From: Vibrio gazogenes
GTDB taxonomy: Bacteria; Pseudomonadota; Gammaproteobacteria; Enterobacterales; Vibrionaceae
Direction of reading: 5' to 3'
Assembly (NCBI RefSeq): GCF_023920225.1
Contig: NZ_CP092588.1
Coordinates: 682,001 to 746,000, forward strand
Length of the DNA: 64,000 bases
Shown piece after piece: positions 17,106 through 26,389 of this stretch. The translations under genes were made by a program, and so were the position numbers. Positions within the stretch are counted from its first letter, which is position 1; each line of letters opens with the position of its first letter. A model generated the notes under the pieces. That model was given only the letters and a program-made list of their open reading frames with translations. It made no database searches and was not told the origin of the DNA.

Positions 17106-18410
17106 ATGTTTATGAGCCGACAACTAAAATCTGAATTACAAAAAACACAACAACAATTAAATACGTTACAAGGCACGACAGCATCGATTGAAAAACATGT
17201 TGCCGTAGTTGAATTTGATATTGATGGCAAGCTGATAAATATCAATGACATTTTTCTGAATACGTTAGGCTACAAACGAGAAGAAGTCCTTGGCAAACAT
17301 CATTCTATGCTCTGTTTCGATGACTATCGTCACAGCCAAGAATATACTCAATTCTGGAAAAATCTGGCAGCCGGTCAGTCACAACAAGGGACATTCAAAC
17401 GAAAGAGTAAAAGTGGGCAAAATATCTGGCTAGAAGCGACCTACTTTCCGATCTCCATTGACAATAAAGTGGTGCGGATTATGAAAATTGCCAACGATAT
17501 CACGGATAAATATGAGGAAAATCAGTCCAGAGAAAGTATCCTCGATGCTTTGAACCGTTCACTGGCAATTATTGAGTTTGAGCCTGACGGACAAATTATT
17601 CGTGCGAATAAAAATTTCATGCAGACGATGGGCTATACCCAAGAGCAGCTGAAAGGCAAACATCACCGGATATTCTGTGATGAGACTTTTACCCGCAATA
17701 ATCCGCACTTCTGGCAAGAACTGGGGCAAGGCCATTTTAAATCCGGTAAGTTTCTCCGGATTTCGAATCATGGCGACCATGTCTGGTTAGAAGCAACATA
17801 CAATCCGATTATTGATGCGAATGGTAAAGTGACCAAAGTCATTAAGTTTGCATCTGATATTACCCAGCAAGAAAAACGTAATATCGCGATTGCCGAGTCT
17901 ACCGAGTTAGCTTTCAGTACAGCCGTGGAAACATCCCAAATCGCAAAACAAGGCGCGGATCAACTTGATGAAGCTGTCGAAGTCTCTAAAAAAATCACCA
18001 GTCAGGTTCAGGAGACTTCAGAAAAAATTCAATCACTGAATGATAAATCCAAAAGTATCGAGGAAATTGTCGATACGATCCGGGGCATTGCAGAACAAAC
18101 CAACCTTCTCGCATTAAATGCTGCGATAGAGGCGGCTCGTGCCGGTGAACAGGGACGAGGATTTGCAGTGGTTGCTGATGAAGTGCGCAAGCTTGCGTCT
18201 CGGACAGCTCAATCCACGGAAGAAATCGCCAAAGTCGTCAGTGAGACCCATCAACTGATGCTTTCGGCAACTTCGGCGATGTCTGAAGTTAATCAGATTG
18301 CCGATGAAGGTATGGATAAAATATCTCAGGTCGCAACCGTGATTGATGAAATTTATCTGGGTGCGGAGAATATTTCCCGCTCGGTCAGTGAGTTAAACGA
18401 AAACCTTTAA
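17106..18410 (+). CDS. Soluble double-PAS methyl-accepting chemotaxis protein (BdlA-like)
   Basis: 434 residues with no transmembrane segment. A short coiled N-terminus is followed by two PAS domains (about 30-145 and 150-265; note the repeated pattern NTLGYKREEVLGKHHSMLC and QTMGYTQEQLKGKHHRIFC, then W.EATY.PI). The C-terminal signalling domain carries the invariant hairpin (LNAAIEAARAGEQGRG near 336). PAS pairs of this type often bind haem or FAD, so redox or oxygen sensing is likely. The layout is that of Pseudomonas BdlA, a biofilm-dispersal regulator, which fits the divergent c-di-GMP phosphodiesterase gene. ATG 17112 is an alternative start. Confidence 0.87.
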   Translation: MFMSRQLKSELQKTQQQLNTLQGTTASIEKHVAVVEFDIDGKLININDIFLNTLGYKREEVLGKHHSMLCFDDYRHSQEYTQFWKNLAAGQSQQGTFKRKSKSGQNIWLEATYFPISIDNKVVRIMKIANDITDKYEENQSRESILDALNRSLAIIEFEPDGQIIRANKNFMQTMGYTQEQLKGKHHRIFCDETFTRNNPHFWQELGQGHFKSGKFLRISNHGDHVWLEATYNPIIDANGKVTKVIKFASDITQQEKRNIAIAESTELAFSTAVETSQIAKQGADQLDEAVEVSKKITSQVQETSEKIQSLNDKSKSIEEIVDTIRGIAEQTNLLALNAAIEAARAGEQGRGFAVVADEVRKLASRTAQSTEEIAKVVSETHQLMLSATSAMSEVNQIADEGMDKISQVATVIDEIYLGAENISRSVSELNENL

Positions 18411-18634
18411 ACCAGCAGCATATCCGAACATCCTGACTATCGTGTCACAGTCACCTCATTCAATGAGGTGACTCTCTTCTGAGCAACATTCCATTTCTCC
18501 GGCATGTACCGCACATTAATTCAATATTTTCGAATAGGTTAAGCGAATATTCCTACTTCTTTATTCTTGTTTGCGTCACTAAAATATTTTCCTGTTTACA
18601 GTTCACATATTTCCAACTAAACAAGGAATTTATT

Positions 18635-19222
18635 ATGTCTCATGTTCTTGCTCTGAAATCTAGTATTCTTGGTGAATATTCTCAATCCAGTAAACTGCTT
18701 GATGCATATCTGGAAAAATTCAACGATGCACAAGTAACGCTCCGTGATCTAGCGGCTAATCCGCTGCCTGTACTCGATTTCTCAGTTGCCACAGCATTGC
18801 GTGCCACTGAAGACCTGAGTGATGAACAACAAGCCGTTGTCAATCTTTCGGATCAACTGATTGCTGAAATTAAAGCGGCAGATAAGATTGTGATTGCAGC
18901 ACCAATGTATAACTTCACCGTCCCGACTCAGTTGAAAAATTGGTTCGATCTGATTGCTCGTGCTGGTGTGACGTTCCAATATACAGAAACCGGTGTGCAA
19001 GGTTTGCTTGAGAACAAAAAAGTTGTAGTGATCACCACACGTGGTGGGATTCATCAGGGCAGTTCGACTGATAACGTCACTCCATACCTCAAAACAATTC
19101 TGGGTTTCCTTGGTCTGACTGATGTTGAGTTTGCATATGCTGAAGCACTGAACATGGGTGAAGAGTCCGCAGAGCAAGGGCTTGCTGCCGCAAAAGACCA
19201 ATTGAAAGCAATCGCGGTTTAA
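18635..19222 (+). CDS. azoR: FMN-dependent NADH-azoreductase
   Basis: 195 residues, full length for AzoR. Flavodoxin-like fold with the phosphate-binding loop near 9-20 (SSILGEYSQSSKL), the FMN-contact motif APMYNFTVPTQLKNWFDLI near 91-109, and TTRGG near 134. It reduces azo dyes and quinones by two-electron transfer from NADH, using FMN, in the cytoplasm. SD AAGGAATTTATT precedes the ATG. Single gene with its own terminator. Confidence 0.93.
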   Translation: MSHVLALKSSILGEYSQSSKLLDAYLEKFNDAQVTLRDLAANPLPVLDFSVATALRATEDLSDEQQAVVNLSDQLIAEIKAADKIVIAAPMYNFTVPTQLKNWFDLIARAGVTFQYTETGVQGLLENKKVVVITTRGGIHQGSSTDNVTPYLKTILGFLGLTDVEFAYAEALNMGEESAEQGLAAAKDQLKAIAV

Positions 19223-19251
19223 TTTTCCAAGCCGTCATTTTTTCAGCGAAA

Positions 19252-19284
19252 AACAGCGCGAATCGAATCGCGCTGTTTTTTTAT
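19252..19284 (+). terminator. Intrinsic terminator of azoR
   Basis: Perfect 10-bp arms AACAGCGCGA / TCGCGCTGTT with a 6-nt loop, followed by a run of T. A-rich DNA on the other side could let it serve the converging ABC-F gene as well. Confidence 0.85.
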
Positions 19285-19353
19285 TCATATCTGAGAAAAG
19301 ACAAAACTCCCCATAAATACACGAACATATAGAACAATCATCATACCGACGCA

Positions 19354-20922
19354 TTACAAAGTAACTTGTCTTTGAATTCCTGATTCACTGGCAAAATCAT
19401 CATCATGACTAACCAGAATGAAACCACCACGGTAATCTCGGAGCGCCTGTGCCAGCATAATTTTAGAGTCGAGATCAAGGTGGTTGTCCGGCTCATCAAG
19501 AAGTAACATCGGTTGTTCAGGTTGATGGCTGACGATAAGCATCGCTAATTTCATTTTTTCTCCACCGCTAAGCATGGAGCCAAGACGAAATACACTATCA
19601 CGACGAAAACCAATCCCGGCTAGCAATGTTCTGGCATCGCTCTCTTTTATCCCTTCACACTGTTGTATCAAATTATTCAGCATCGACAACTCAGGCTGAA
19701 CTGCACCAAAATGCTGGTCAAGATAATACAATGACGTATTCAAGTGCAGCTTCCCTTGCTGGAGCGTGAACTTTCCTAATAAGGTTTTCAACAAGGTTGA
19801 TTTACCGCACCCGTTTTTGCCCGTCAGATGAATCTTGTCATTAGCATATATTTGAAGCGTGATCGGTTGACGACACCCAAAAGACAATACCCCTTCCAGG
19901 AGCGAAACCACTTGATGCAATCGGCTTGTGTTGTCAGACAGATAGAGTTTTTGGCGTTTCACTTGTTCTTTCCTCGCTCTCAACGCCTGTTCTTTCTCAT
20001 TTAAATGTGCTTGGCGAAGTTGCTCATTTTTATGGAGATTTGATGTACGCGCTGTCGCGCTATCTTTCTTGTAATCAAGTAAGATTTTGGGCTGGCCACC
20101 GGCTTTACGCAACTTGTCTCCCTTCGCTGCTCTTTGAGCCGCCTTTTCTCGATTACGCTGAGCTTGTGCTGCCAACTTTTTCTTCTGCTTATCCACACTC
20201 ACGAGTTGTCGCTCGACGGCTTGTTGCTCGGTACGCATATGTTCAACGTAAACATCGTAGTTCCCACCAAACACGTGTAACCCCTGTCCTGAAAGCTGCC
20301 AAATTTCGTCCATTTCACGCAGTAACAATCGCTCATGGCTGATAAGTAAAATCGCACCTTCGAAAACACGTATCGATTCGATTAACCACTGCTTTGCATG
20401 AGCGTCAAGATGGTTGGAAGGCTCATCGAGAATCAATAATTCAACGTCACTTGCAAACAACTGCCAAAGCTGCAACCGAGCCAATTGTCCACCGCTCAGT
20501 TGAGCACAGGGGAAATCGGGGTCTGCGGGTAATCCCATCTCTCTGAGTTGCCGAGTGAGTCGCATGGATAAATCCCATTGTTCCCCAATCACGTCTAACC
20601 AATGTGCTGAACAATCCCCGGATTCAATTTGCTTCAACGCTTTCAGTACATCGTTTTTACCCAAAAACTGTGCGATGGAAAGCCCACCAGATAACAAGTG
20701 CGCTGGTTGCTGTCGATATACCGCACATGACAGAGGATACGTGACCGTTCCACTCGACGGTTGTTGCTCACCACTTAAAATCGCAGCGAATATCGATTTG
20801 CCGATACCATTACGACCAACCAACCCAACTCGATTTCTACTCATTGAGCATGATAATTGTTGAAACAGCACTTCGCCGTTATCAAAGACTTGGCTAATAT
20901 TGTGAGCCTGTAATACTGGCAT
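19354..20922 (-). CDS. ABC-F family ATPase
   Basis: 522 residues from ATG 20922, chosen because AGGAGG lies 7 bases upstream; a start at 20949 would add nine residues. Two ABC cassettes without membrane segments: first Walker A GRNGIGKS near 36, signature LSGGQLARL near 138 and LILDEPSNHLD near 160; second Walker A GKNGCGKS near 370, LSGGEKMKL near 456 and LLLDEPDNHLD near 476. The linker (about 245-340) is long and rich in Lys, Arg, Ala and Gln. ABC-F proteins act on the ribosome, in translation rescue or antibiotic protection, rather than in transport. The exact subfamily cannot be assigned. Confidence 0.85.
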   Translation of the reverse strand: MPVLQAHNISQVFDNGEVLFQQLSCSMSRNRVGLVGRNGIGKSIFAAILSGEQQPSSGTVTYPLSCAVYRQQPAHLLSGGLSIAQFLGKNDVLKALKQIESGDCSAHWLDVIGEQWDLSMRLTRQLREMGLPADPDFPCAQLSGGQLARLQLWQLFASDVELLILDEPSNHLDAHAKQWLIESIRVFEGAILLISHERLLLREMDEIWQLSGQGLHVFGGNYDVYVEHMRTEQQAVERQLVSVDKQKKKLAAQAQRNREKAAQRAAKGDKLRKAGGQPKILLDYKKDSATARTSNLHKNEQLRQAHLNEKEQALRARKEQVKRQKLYLSDNTSRLHQVVSLLEGVLSFGCRQPITLQIYANDKIHLTGKNGCGKSTLLKTLLGKFTLQQGKLHLNTSLYYLDQHFGAVQPELSMLNNLIQQCEGIKESDARTLLAGIGFRRDSVFRLGSMLSGGEKMKLAMLIVSHQPEQPMLLLDEPDNHLDLDSKIMLAQALRDYRGGFILVSHDDDFASESGIQRQVTL

Positions 20923-21318
20923 AATTTGCCTCCTGTGTGACAGGGACAACAGCCGTAGCTAGTCAGTATGAGAGATGAAATCCATGCAAAAACACGCTCT
21001 GATTCAAGTGTTCAAGTACCAAAATATAATTGCACAGAAATATCGGAAAGTGAGCTACGCCTACTAACCCTGTAAATCCAAAAAAATAAAATAAGAAATG
21101 GATGACAGGTTTAGTGATTCATATTGGCGTAATCTCCTCAAGAAGTGATGGGCAAAGACTACTGTATTTTCACTCACCCAGTCAAGACTCACCAATTTGA
21201 CAAAGCAAGTCTTCAAATAACTTGGGGTGAAGAATGCCCTTCGTTTTCGTTTGGCTCAGTCGCGGGTTTGAGCAGGTATCAGTCCCCTTGAATCAATATT
21301 TTGCTAGAAATACCGCAG
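20923..21318. other. Gene-free stretch between ABC-F and Nudix genes
   Basis: About 395 bp. It holds the ABC-F promoter on the minus strand. Short protein-like frames (for example minus strand near 21190-21270) cannot be tied to a family. No repeat or strong hairpin was seen. Confidence 0.4.
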
Positions 21319-21741
21319 CTATAGCATGTTAATGATGCCATCAGGATAAAACGGCAGGCTGCCGTTCAAAATATCATCCTCATCAAACCAGCGGACAATA
21401 AACCGCGCGCCGTTCGATTCAATCCCGGGAATTTGTTCCCGTTGATAAAACGATCTATCTTTGAATTCTGCCTCGTAGACAAACACGATTTCATGTCCTG
21501 CAGTACTATTGGATGTAAAAATATTCTCACTGATCCCCAGCAGTTTCAGATTATCGATTTCCGCCCCGATCTCCTCGAAAGTCTCTCTGCGAGCTGCATC
21601 TGTAGACTTCTCGCCAAATTCAATCCCACCCCCGACCGGAATGACATATTTTTCATCCTTCATCGGGTCATACCCTTCGGCGAGTAGAATTCGATGTTTA
21701 TGTCGGAACAGGCAAACGGCTTTAGCTCGGATATGTCGCAT
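21319..21741 (-). CDS. Nudix hydrolase
   Basis: 140 residues. The Nudix box GX5EX7REUXEEXGU is complete at about residues 39-61 (GIEFGEKSTDAARRETFEEI...GAE), so it should hydrolyse a nucleoside diphosphate linked to another moiety, using Mg2+. The substrate is unknown; the RHIRAKAVCLFRHKHRILL start and phenylalanine-rich C-terminus are common to small MutT-like proteins. The start is 26 bp from the left end of the prophage, so the original promoter may have been displaced by the insertion. Confidence 0.88.
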   Translation of the reverse strand: MRHIRAKAVCLFRHKHRILLAEGYDPMKDEKYVIPVGGGIEFGEKSTDAARRETFEEIGAEIDNLKLLGISENIFTSNSTAGHEIVFVYEAEFKDRSFYQREQIPGIESNGARFIVRWFDEDDILNGSLPFYPDGIINML

Positions 21742-21762
21742 AAGAGACTCTCACTTCAAATC

Positions 21763-21767
21763 ACGGG
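21763..21767. repeat. 5-bp target-site duplication, left copy (ACGGG)
   Basis: ACGGG immediately precedes the TGTA end at 21768 and recurs immediately after the other end, at 54923-54927. Five-bp duplication is the rule for Mu-family transposition. Confidence 0.9.
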
Positions 21768-21986
21768 TGTATAGAGACTTGAAGAATGAGCAATTTAAAG
21801 AAAGATAGGGATTTGGCGGGAAATTTTGGGATCTAATGGGATCAAATGATTGGGAAAGCTAGGAATGATAAGGGGTTTGGGCTGAAATAGCTTGAACCCC
21901 TTTTTTGTTATTTGGTCTTTCGACAGGTCTTTTATGGTTTGAGCATTCCTATTTAAATCTTGAAAATACGTCTAGCAAAATGAGCA
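21768..21986 (+). other. Prophage left end with three putative transposase-binding sites
   Basis: The end reads TGTATAGAGACTTGAAG followed by AATGAGCA. The core TGAGCA occurs at 21787-21792 (within GAATGAGCA 21784-21792), 21940-21945 and 21981-21986. The third sits in GTCTAGCAAAATGAGCA, which matches right-end sites of the form GTCT-7 nt-TGAGCA. By analogy with Mu L1-L3 these are likely transposase subsites. A GGGATCTAATGGGATC stretch lies between sites 1 and 2. Confidence 0.75.
21870..21907 (+). terminator. Terminator inside the left end
   Basis: Arms AAGGGGTT / AACCCCTT with a partly paired interior (GGCT / AGCT) are followed by TTTTTTG on the plus strand. It would block host transcription from reading into the prophage, and may also serve the leftward repressor transcript. 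Confidence 0.7.
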
Positions 21987-22035
21987 CAGAGACTGTTTGT
22001 GCAAACGGCGTTTAAACCGCGTTTAAACGTTTAAA

Positions 22036-22761
22036 TTAATCGCCTATGTCTTTGGCTATGTGAACCACTTGGCCTACTACTTCAAACTGGTGCTGCTCGT
22101 GTTTCGGAATATCCAGCTTATCGTAGATCGGGTTATCGCTAATCAGTCGCCAGGTGCCTAGGGCACTTTGGTACCTCTTAACGAAAAGCTCATCACCATT
22201 TCTGAAAATGTATATGTGCCCGTCTGCGGGTACGTTCCTGCCAGTATGCACAACAAGTGTATCGTTGTTGTGTATGGTTGGCTCCATGCTGTCACCCTTA
22301 GCCCATACTATAGCAAGTTCTTTCTCACTGAATCCGCGCCACTTCAACCACTTTCGCCTAAATGCTAAGTACCTGGTCGGTTCTAACTGGTCAGGGTTTA
22401 ACGCGCCTTGTCCTGCCGAGACTTGTATTCGATATCCTGGTATCAAAACGAAATCTGCAAACGCATCAGGGGCCGTATAGGCACTACGTGGTTCCTGAAT
22501 TATATCGCCTTGTATTTTCTCACCAGTTGCTAACCATTGGAGCGTGACATCTTCTTTGAGCGAAATTTGGTGCGCTATATTTAGATTTGGAACAGAGCCA
22601 TTCTTAATATATGCGTTAAGTGTAGATGCACCTATGCCCCAATCTTCTGCTGCTTGCCTAACGCTTCTTCCTCTCATTAGCTTGCTTAATCGTTCTGCTA
22701 AAGATCCGTTTATCTCCATAACTATTGGATCTATAGAAGAATTTGAATTGTCTTTAGTCAT
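22036..22761 (-). CDS. Prophage repressor (HTH + S24 LexA-like protease domain)
   Basis: 241 residues. Residues 20-75 form an XRE-type HTH (RSVRQAAEDWGIGASTLNAY), and residues 105-240 an S24 peptidase fold with catalytic Ser in GDSMEPT near 161 and Lys in LFVKRY near 200; the Ala-Gly cleavage site is in VSAGQG near 114. This is a CI/LexA-like repressor that could be inactivated by RecA during DNA damage, unlike Mu c, which lacks this protease domain. It is transcribed leftward away from ner, as Mu c is, and should bind the operator cluster at 22817-22910. Confidence 0.9.
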   Translation of the reverse strand: MTKDNSNSSIDPIVMEINGSLAERLSKLMRGRSVRQAAEDWGIGASTLNAYIKNGSVPNLNIAHQISLKEDVTLQWLATGEKIQGDIIQEPRSAYTAPDAFADFVLIPGYRIQVSAGQGALNPDQLEPTRYLAFRRKWLKWRGFSEKELAIVWAKGDSMEPTIHNNDTLVVHTGRNVPADGHIYIFRNGDELFVKRYQSALGTWRLISDNPIYDKLDIPKHEQHQFEVVGQVVHIAKDIGD

Positions 22762-22816
22762 ATTCCATCGAATCCATTGCTGTATCTACGTTTAGTCATC
22801 ATCCATATGTCCTGAA

Positions 22817-22910
22817 CTAAATTTAGGAAAAAGATCCAAATTTAGTTGTTAACAAGAACTAAGTTTAGATCAAAACTTAAACACATGAACTAAGTGCAGT
22901 TATTTAGTGC
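22817..22910. promoter_or_regulatory. Operator cluster between repressor and ner
   Basis: Five related sites built on AACTAAATTTAG: CTAAATTTAG 22817-22826 (perfect palindrome), inverted CCAAATTTAGTTGTT 22837-22851, CTAAGTTTAG 22859-22868, CTAAGTGCAG 22890-22899 and an inverted TTATTTAGTGC reaching 22910. They lie between divergent repressor and early genes, where Mu has O1-O3 and the promoters Pe and PcM. Site assignment is by repetition only. Confidence 0.7.
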
Positions 22911-22950
22911 ATGTAATAACCGCAGCATAGTACCAAATTAAGGACAGAAG

Positions 22951-23184
22951 ATGAAAATTAAATCAGATATGCCTTCAGCACTGATTGTTGCGCACCTAAA
23001 GATGAAAGGTTTAAGCATTGCAGAATTGTCGCGAATGCATGGCTATCACAGAGGTACGTTAAACAATGCTCTTCGCGCCCCTTGGCCTAAAGGCGAACGC
23101 ATCATTGCTGATGCGCTAGATATGGAGCCAGAGAATATTTGGCCTACTCGTTATCCAGAGGCGAATAGCAGAGGAGCTGCATGA
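22951..23184 (+). CDS. ner: Ner/Nlp-like DNA-binding protein
   Basis: 77 residues, the size and place of Mu Ner. HTH-like core residues 20-45 (LSIAELSRMHGYHRGTLNNA), then a typical end, IADALDMEPENIWPTRY, shared by the Ner/Nlp family. In Mu, Ner is a Cro-like protein that turns down early transcription and the repressor promoter. SD AAGGACAGAAG. The stop overlaps the start of the transposase gene (ATGA). Confidence 0.9.
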   Translation: MKIKSDMPSALIVAHLKMKGLSIAELSRMHGYHRGTLNNALRAPWPKGERIIADALDMEPENIWPTRYPEANSRGAA

Positions 23185-25190
23185 TGTACTTCACTGCAAA
23201 AGAGCTTGCAGGGGTGGCAGGTATGCCAAACCTAGAACGAAATTGCTTAACAAAACTGAATAAGTTTATGGAGCAAGAAGGCATTGAACCATCTTTAAAA
23301 CGCCGAAGAGAAGGTTCTAAAGCTAGTGAGTACCACATCAGCATTTTACCTGTGGTAACACAAACAGCCCTCTATAAAAAAGAAGGCAAAGTCAAAGTCG
23401 GTGACTTAGTTCTTGAGTTACCAAAAAAGAAAAGCCAGCAAAGTTACTGTCGTGAGGCGCTTTGGAACCGTTGGAATAAAACCAACAACAAAGCGAAAGA
23501 TAAGGCTCAGCAATCCCTCAAAGCTGTTCAAGCCGTCTTCGCGTTAAAAAGTAATGGCATCAGTTTGATGGACGCATACCACTCAGTTTCAAAAGAGTAT
23601 GACGTTCCTTTCTCTACCCTTCGTCGTCACTGTGCGGCTGTGAAAGGTATTGATGAATGCGATTGGGCACCCGCTCTGCTTCCTAAGCAGTTCGAAGCAG
23701 CACAAGCACAAACCAAAAAGGCTAAACAATTTGCGTATATCACGCCTGACGCTTGGGAGTTCTTCAAGTCGGACTACCTACGGTCTGAACAACCAGCAAT
23801 GTCAGCTTGTTACGAACGCCTTAAAGATGCTGCCGATCAGAATGGATGGGAGTACCCAAGCCTTAAAAGCTTGGAGCGTCGTCTGAAACATGAAGTGCCT
23901 AAACCACAAATCGTGATGTTGCGACAAGGCGAACACGCATTGCATCAGTTGTATCCACCGCAAGAGCGTACTGTGGAAAGTCTCCACGCGCTGCAATGGA
24001 TAAACGGCGATGGCTACCAACACAACGTGTTTGTTAAGTGGTTCAACGGTGAAACTCTTCGCCCTAAAACATGGTTCTGGCAAGACGTATACAGCCGCAA
24101 GATCGTGGGTTGGCGTTGTGATGTCAGCGAAAACACAGACAGCATTCGCCTTTCATTGATGGACGTTTGCGAGAAGTTCGGTGTGCCAAAAGAAATCACA
24201 TTGGATAACACACGTGCAGCCGCGAACAAGTGGATGACGGGTGGCGTTCCTAACCGTTACCGCTTCAAAGTTAAAGAAGATGAACCACTCGGCATCATCC
24301 CAATGATGAATATCAAGCTGCACTGGTCAAGCGTGATTCTTGGTAAAGGCCATGGTCAGGCAAAACCGATTGAACGTGCGTTTGGTGTGGGCGGTTTAGA
24401 AGAGTACATCGACAAACATCCAGCATGTCATGGGGCTTACACGGGTTCAAACCCGATGGCGAAACCAGACAACTACGGCAGCAAAGCAATTGATGCAGAA
24501 GTGTTCCTTGAAGCAATAGCCAAAGGCGTCGAAATGTTCAACGCCAAAGCAAACCGCAACACGGAAATTTGCCAAGGCTTTATGAGCTTCAACCAAGCAT
24601 TCAATGCCAGTTATGAATCTGCGCCTATCCGCAAAGCAACACCTGAGCAATTGCAAATGATGATGCTGCAAGCAGAAGCGGTTCGCGTTTCTAAACACGG
24701 CACCATTGTTCTTGATGCTGGCGGAACATTGAAAGGTCGTAAGAACCGTTACCACAACCAAGTGATGATGGACTACGTAGGTCAAAAACTCGTGGCACGT
24801 TTCGACCCTTTGAAGCTGCATGAGTCGGTAGAGATTTACACCCTAAACGGTGTGCATATTTGCTCTGCGGAATGTTTAGAAAAAGTAGGCTTTGGCGATA
24901 CGCAAGCGGCTCGCGAGCACAAGCGTCACCGCACTCAAGCAACCAAAGCACACAAGATTGCTGCGAAAGCACAAACCACCATGGATGCCATCGAACTGGC
25001 TGCTTTGATGAAGCCGCTTGAAGAAGAAGTTATTCCTGAAACTAAAGTGGTTGAACCGTTCAGACCTGTGGCGATTGGTAATACAGCCGTTGCCGTTCGT
25101 CATGAAGAAGACAGCGAAGAAGACTATGAAGCCGCCTTTGCAAAGAGCGTTGCATCAATGATGGAACAACGCACTAAAAACCGCCTTTAA
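23181..25190 (+). CDS. A: Mu-type DDE transposase A
   Basis: 669 residues, close to MuA (663). Residues 1-60 are a winged-helix start (FTAKELAGVAGMPNLERNCL), residues 90-240 the end-binding domains. The catalytic core follows: Asp in WINGDGYQHN near 275, Asp in ITLDNTRAAAN near 340 and Glu in KPIERAFG near 397, matching the MuA DDE order and spacing. The C-terminus (last 100 residues) is acidic and charged, as needed for contact with B. It pairs prophage ends and catalyses strand transfer for integration and replicative transposition. Confidence 0.95.
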   Translation: MMYFTAKELAGVAGMPNLERNCLTKLNKFMEQEGIEPSLKRRREGSKASEYHISILPVVTQTALYKKEGKVKVGDLVLELPKKKSQQSYCREALWNRWNKTNNKAKDKAQQSLKAVQAVFALKSNGISLMDAYHSVSKEYDVPFSTLRRHCAAVKGIDECDWAPALLPKQFEAAQAQTKKAKQFAYITPDAWEFFKSDYLRSEQPAMSACYERLKDAADQNGWEYPSLKSLERRLKHEVPKPQIVMLRQGEHALHQLYPPQERTVESLHALQWINGDGYQHNVFVKWFNGETLRPKTWFWQDVYSRKIVGWRCDVSENTDSIRLSLMDVCEKFGVPKEITLDNTRAAANKWMTGGVPNRYRFKVKEDEPLGIIPMMNIKLHWSSVILGKGHGQAKPIERAFGVGGLEEYIDKHPACHGAYTGSNPMAKPDNYGSKAIDAEVFLEAIAKGVEMFNAKANRNTEICQGFMSFNQAFNASYESAPIRKATPEQLQMMMLQAEAVRVSKHGTIVLDAGGTLKGRKNRYHNQVMMDYVGQKLVARFDPLKLHESVEIYTLNGVHICSAECLEKVGFGDTQAAREHKRHRTQATKAHKIAAKAQTTMDAIELAALMKPLEEEVIPETKVVEPFRPVAIGNTAVAVRHEEDSEEDYEAAFAKSVASMMEQRTKNRL

Positions 25191-25214
25191 ACCTGATTTA
25201 AACGAGGACTAAAT

Positions 25215-26159
25215 ATGGACAACGTTGTGGCCTTATCGAAGGCAGAAGTAAAAGAAACCGACATTCTGATGCGCATCAAAAGTGTGTTGGACTCAAAGGT
25301 AATTACATCATCACAAATGGCAAAAGAGATCAGCGTTTCTCCTGCTGCTTTGAGTCAGGTTCTTAAAGGCAAATACGCCGCAGACCCAAGCACCATCATT
25401 GAAAAGCTTGATAAGTGGTTACGCCTTAGTGACGAAAAGAAAGCAATGCCGAACGTTAACCCTGGCTTTGTAATGACGGAAACCGCAAAGCTCATCACCA
25501 CCGACCTTACCTATTCGCACGGTGCTGGCGAAATAGTGGCAATTTTTGGTGCTTCTGGTGTGGGTAAATCAGCCACGTTGCGTGAGTACAAGCGCAACAA
25601 TAACAACGTGTGGATGGTTACAGCCAGCCCAAGCCGTTCAAGCCTTACCGAATGCTTGTATGAAATCGCTATGGAGCTAGGTCTTGATGATGCACCTCGC
25701 CGCAAAGGGCCTCTTTCTCGCGTCGTTCGTAACCGCCTTAGAAACAGCGAAGGCTTATTGATTATCGACGAAGCCGATCACCTTGATTACCCAACGCTGG
25801 AAGAGCTTCGCATTCTTCAGGAAGAAACAGAAATTGGCATGGTGCTAGTGGGTAACAACAAGGTTTACACCCAGCTTACTGGTGGTCGTCGCAATGAAGA
25901 CTTTGCTCGTCTGTTCTCTCGTATCGCTAAGAAACGCGGCCTAAATAAAACCCGTATTGCTGATGTTCGAGCCATTGCTCAAGCGTGGGAAATCAAAAGC
26001 GAAAAAGAAATGAATCTGATGGTGCAAATCAGTGAGCGCCCAGGTGGTCTGCGTCTGCTTACCAAAACTCTGAAATTGGCGGCGATGTTTGCCAACAACA
26101 ACCCGATTACAGAGAAGGTACTGCGCCAAGCGTTTAACGAACTAGAAACCAATGAGTGA
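25215..26159 (+). CDS. B: Mu-type target-selection AAA+ ATPase B
   Basis: 314 residues, as for MuB (312). N-terminal HTH (residues 15-60, SSQMAKEISVSPAALSQVLK), then AAA ATPase with Walker A GASGVGKSATL near 113 and Walker B LLIIDEADHLD near 185. MuB polymerises on DNA, delivers target to the transposase, stimulates strand transfer and gives target immunity. It lies 24 bp after A, with SD AACGAGGACTAAAT. Confidence 0.95.
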   Translation: MDNVVALSKAEVKETDILMRIKSVLDSKVITSSQMAKEISVSPAALSQVLKGKYAADPSTIIEKLDKWLRLSDEKKAMPNVNPGFVMTETAKLITTDLTYSHGAGEIVAIFGASGVGKSATLREYKRNNNNVWMVTASPSRSSLTECLYEIAMELGLDDAPRRKGPLSRVVRNRLRNSEGLLIIDEADHLDYPTLEELRILQEETEIGMVLVGNNKVYTQLTGGRRNEDFARLFSRIAKKRGLNKTRIADVRAIAQAWEIKSEKEMNLMVQISERPGGLRLLTKTLKLAAMFANNNPITEKVLRQAFNELETNE

Positions 26160-26167
26160 GGTGTGTG

Positions 26168-26389
26168 GTGTCTTTTAAATCAAATGTTACATGTGATGGA
26201 AACCGTTGTTATTCAACATGCGAGTTAGATACCAACGACCCAGCACAAGCAGAAATTGAGTATTACGCGCTTCAGGATAGAGGTTGGCTGATCGCATTCA
26301 ATGATGACTACGACTATTGCCCGAAATGCAAGCCTATCGTTTTGGCTGAAATGGAAGATGAGGCTAACAACGTCGAGTCAGGAGAATGA
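26168..26389 (+). CDS. Small early protein with paired cysteines
   Basis: About 73 residues if begun at GTG 26168 (GAGGTG is upstream); a GTG at 26156 would overlap B. Cysteines in VTCDGNRCYSTC and YCPKC could bind zinc. The rest is acidic. Function unknown; it belongs to the early operon downstream of B. Confidence 0.65.
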   Translation: MSFKSNVTCDGNRCYSTCELDTNDPAQAEIEYYALQDRGWLIAFNDDYDYCPKCKPIVLAEMEDEANNVESGE

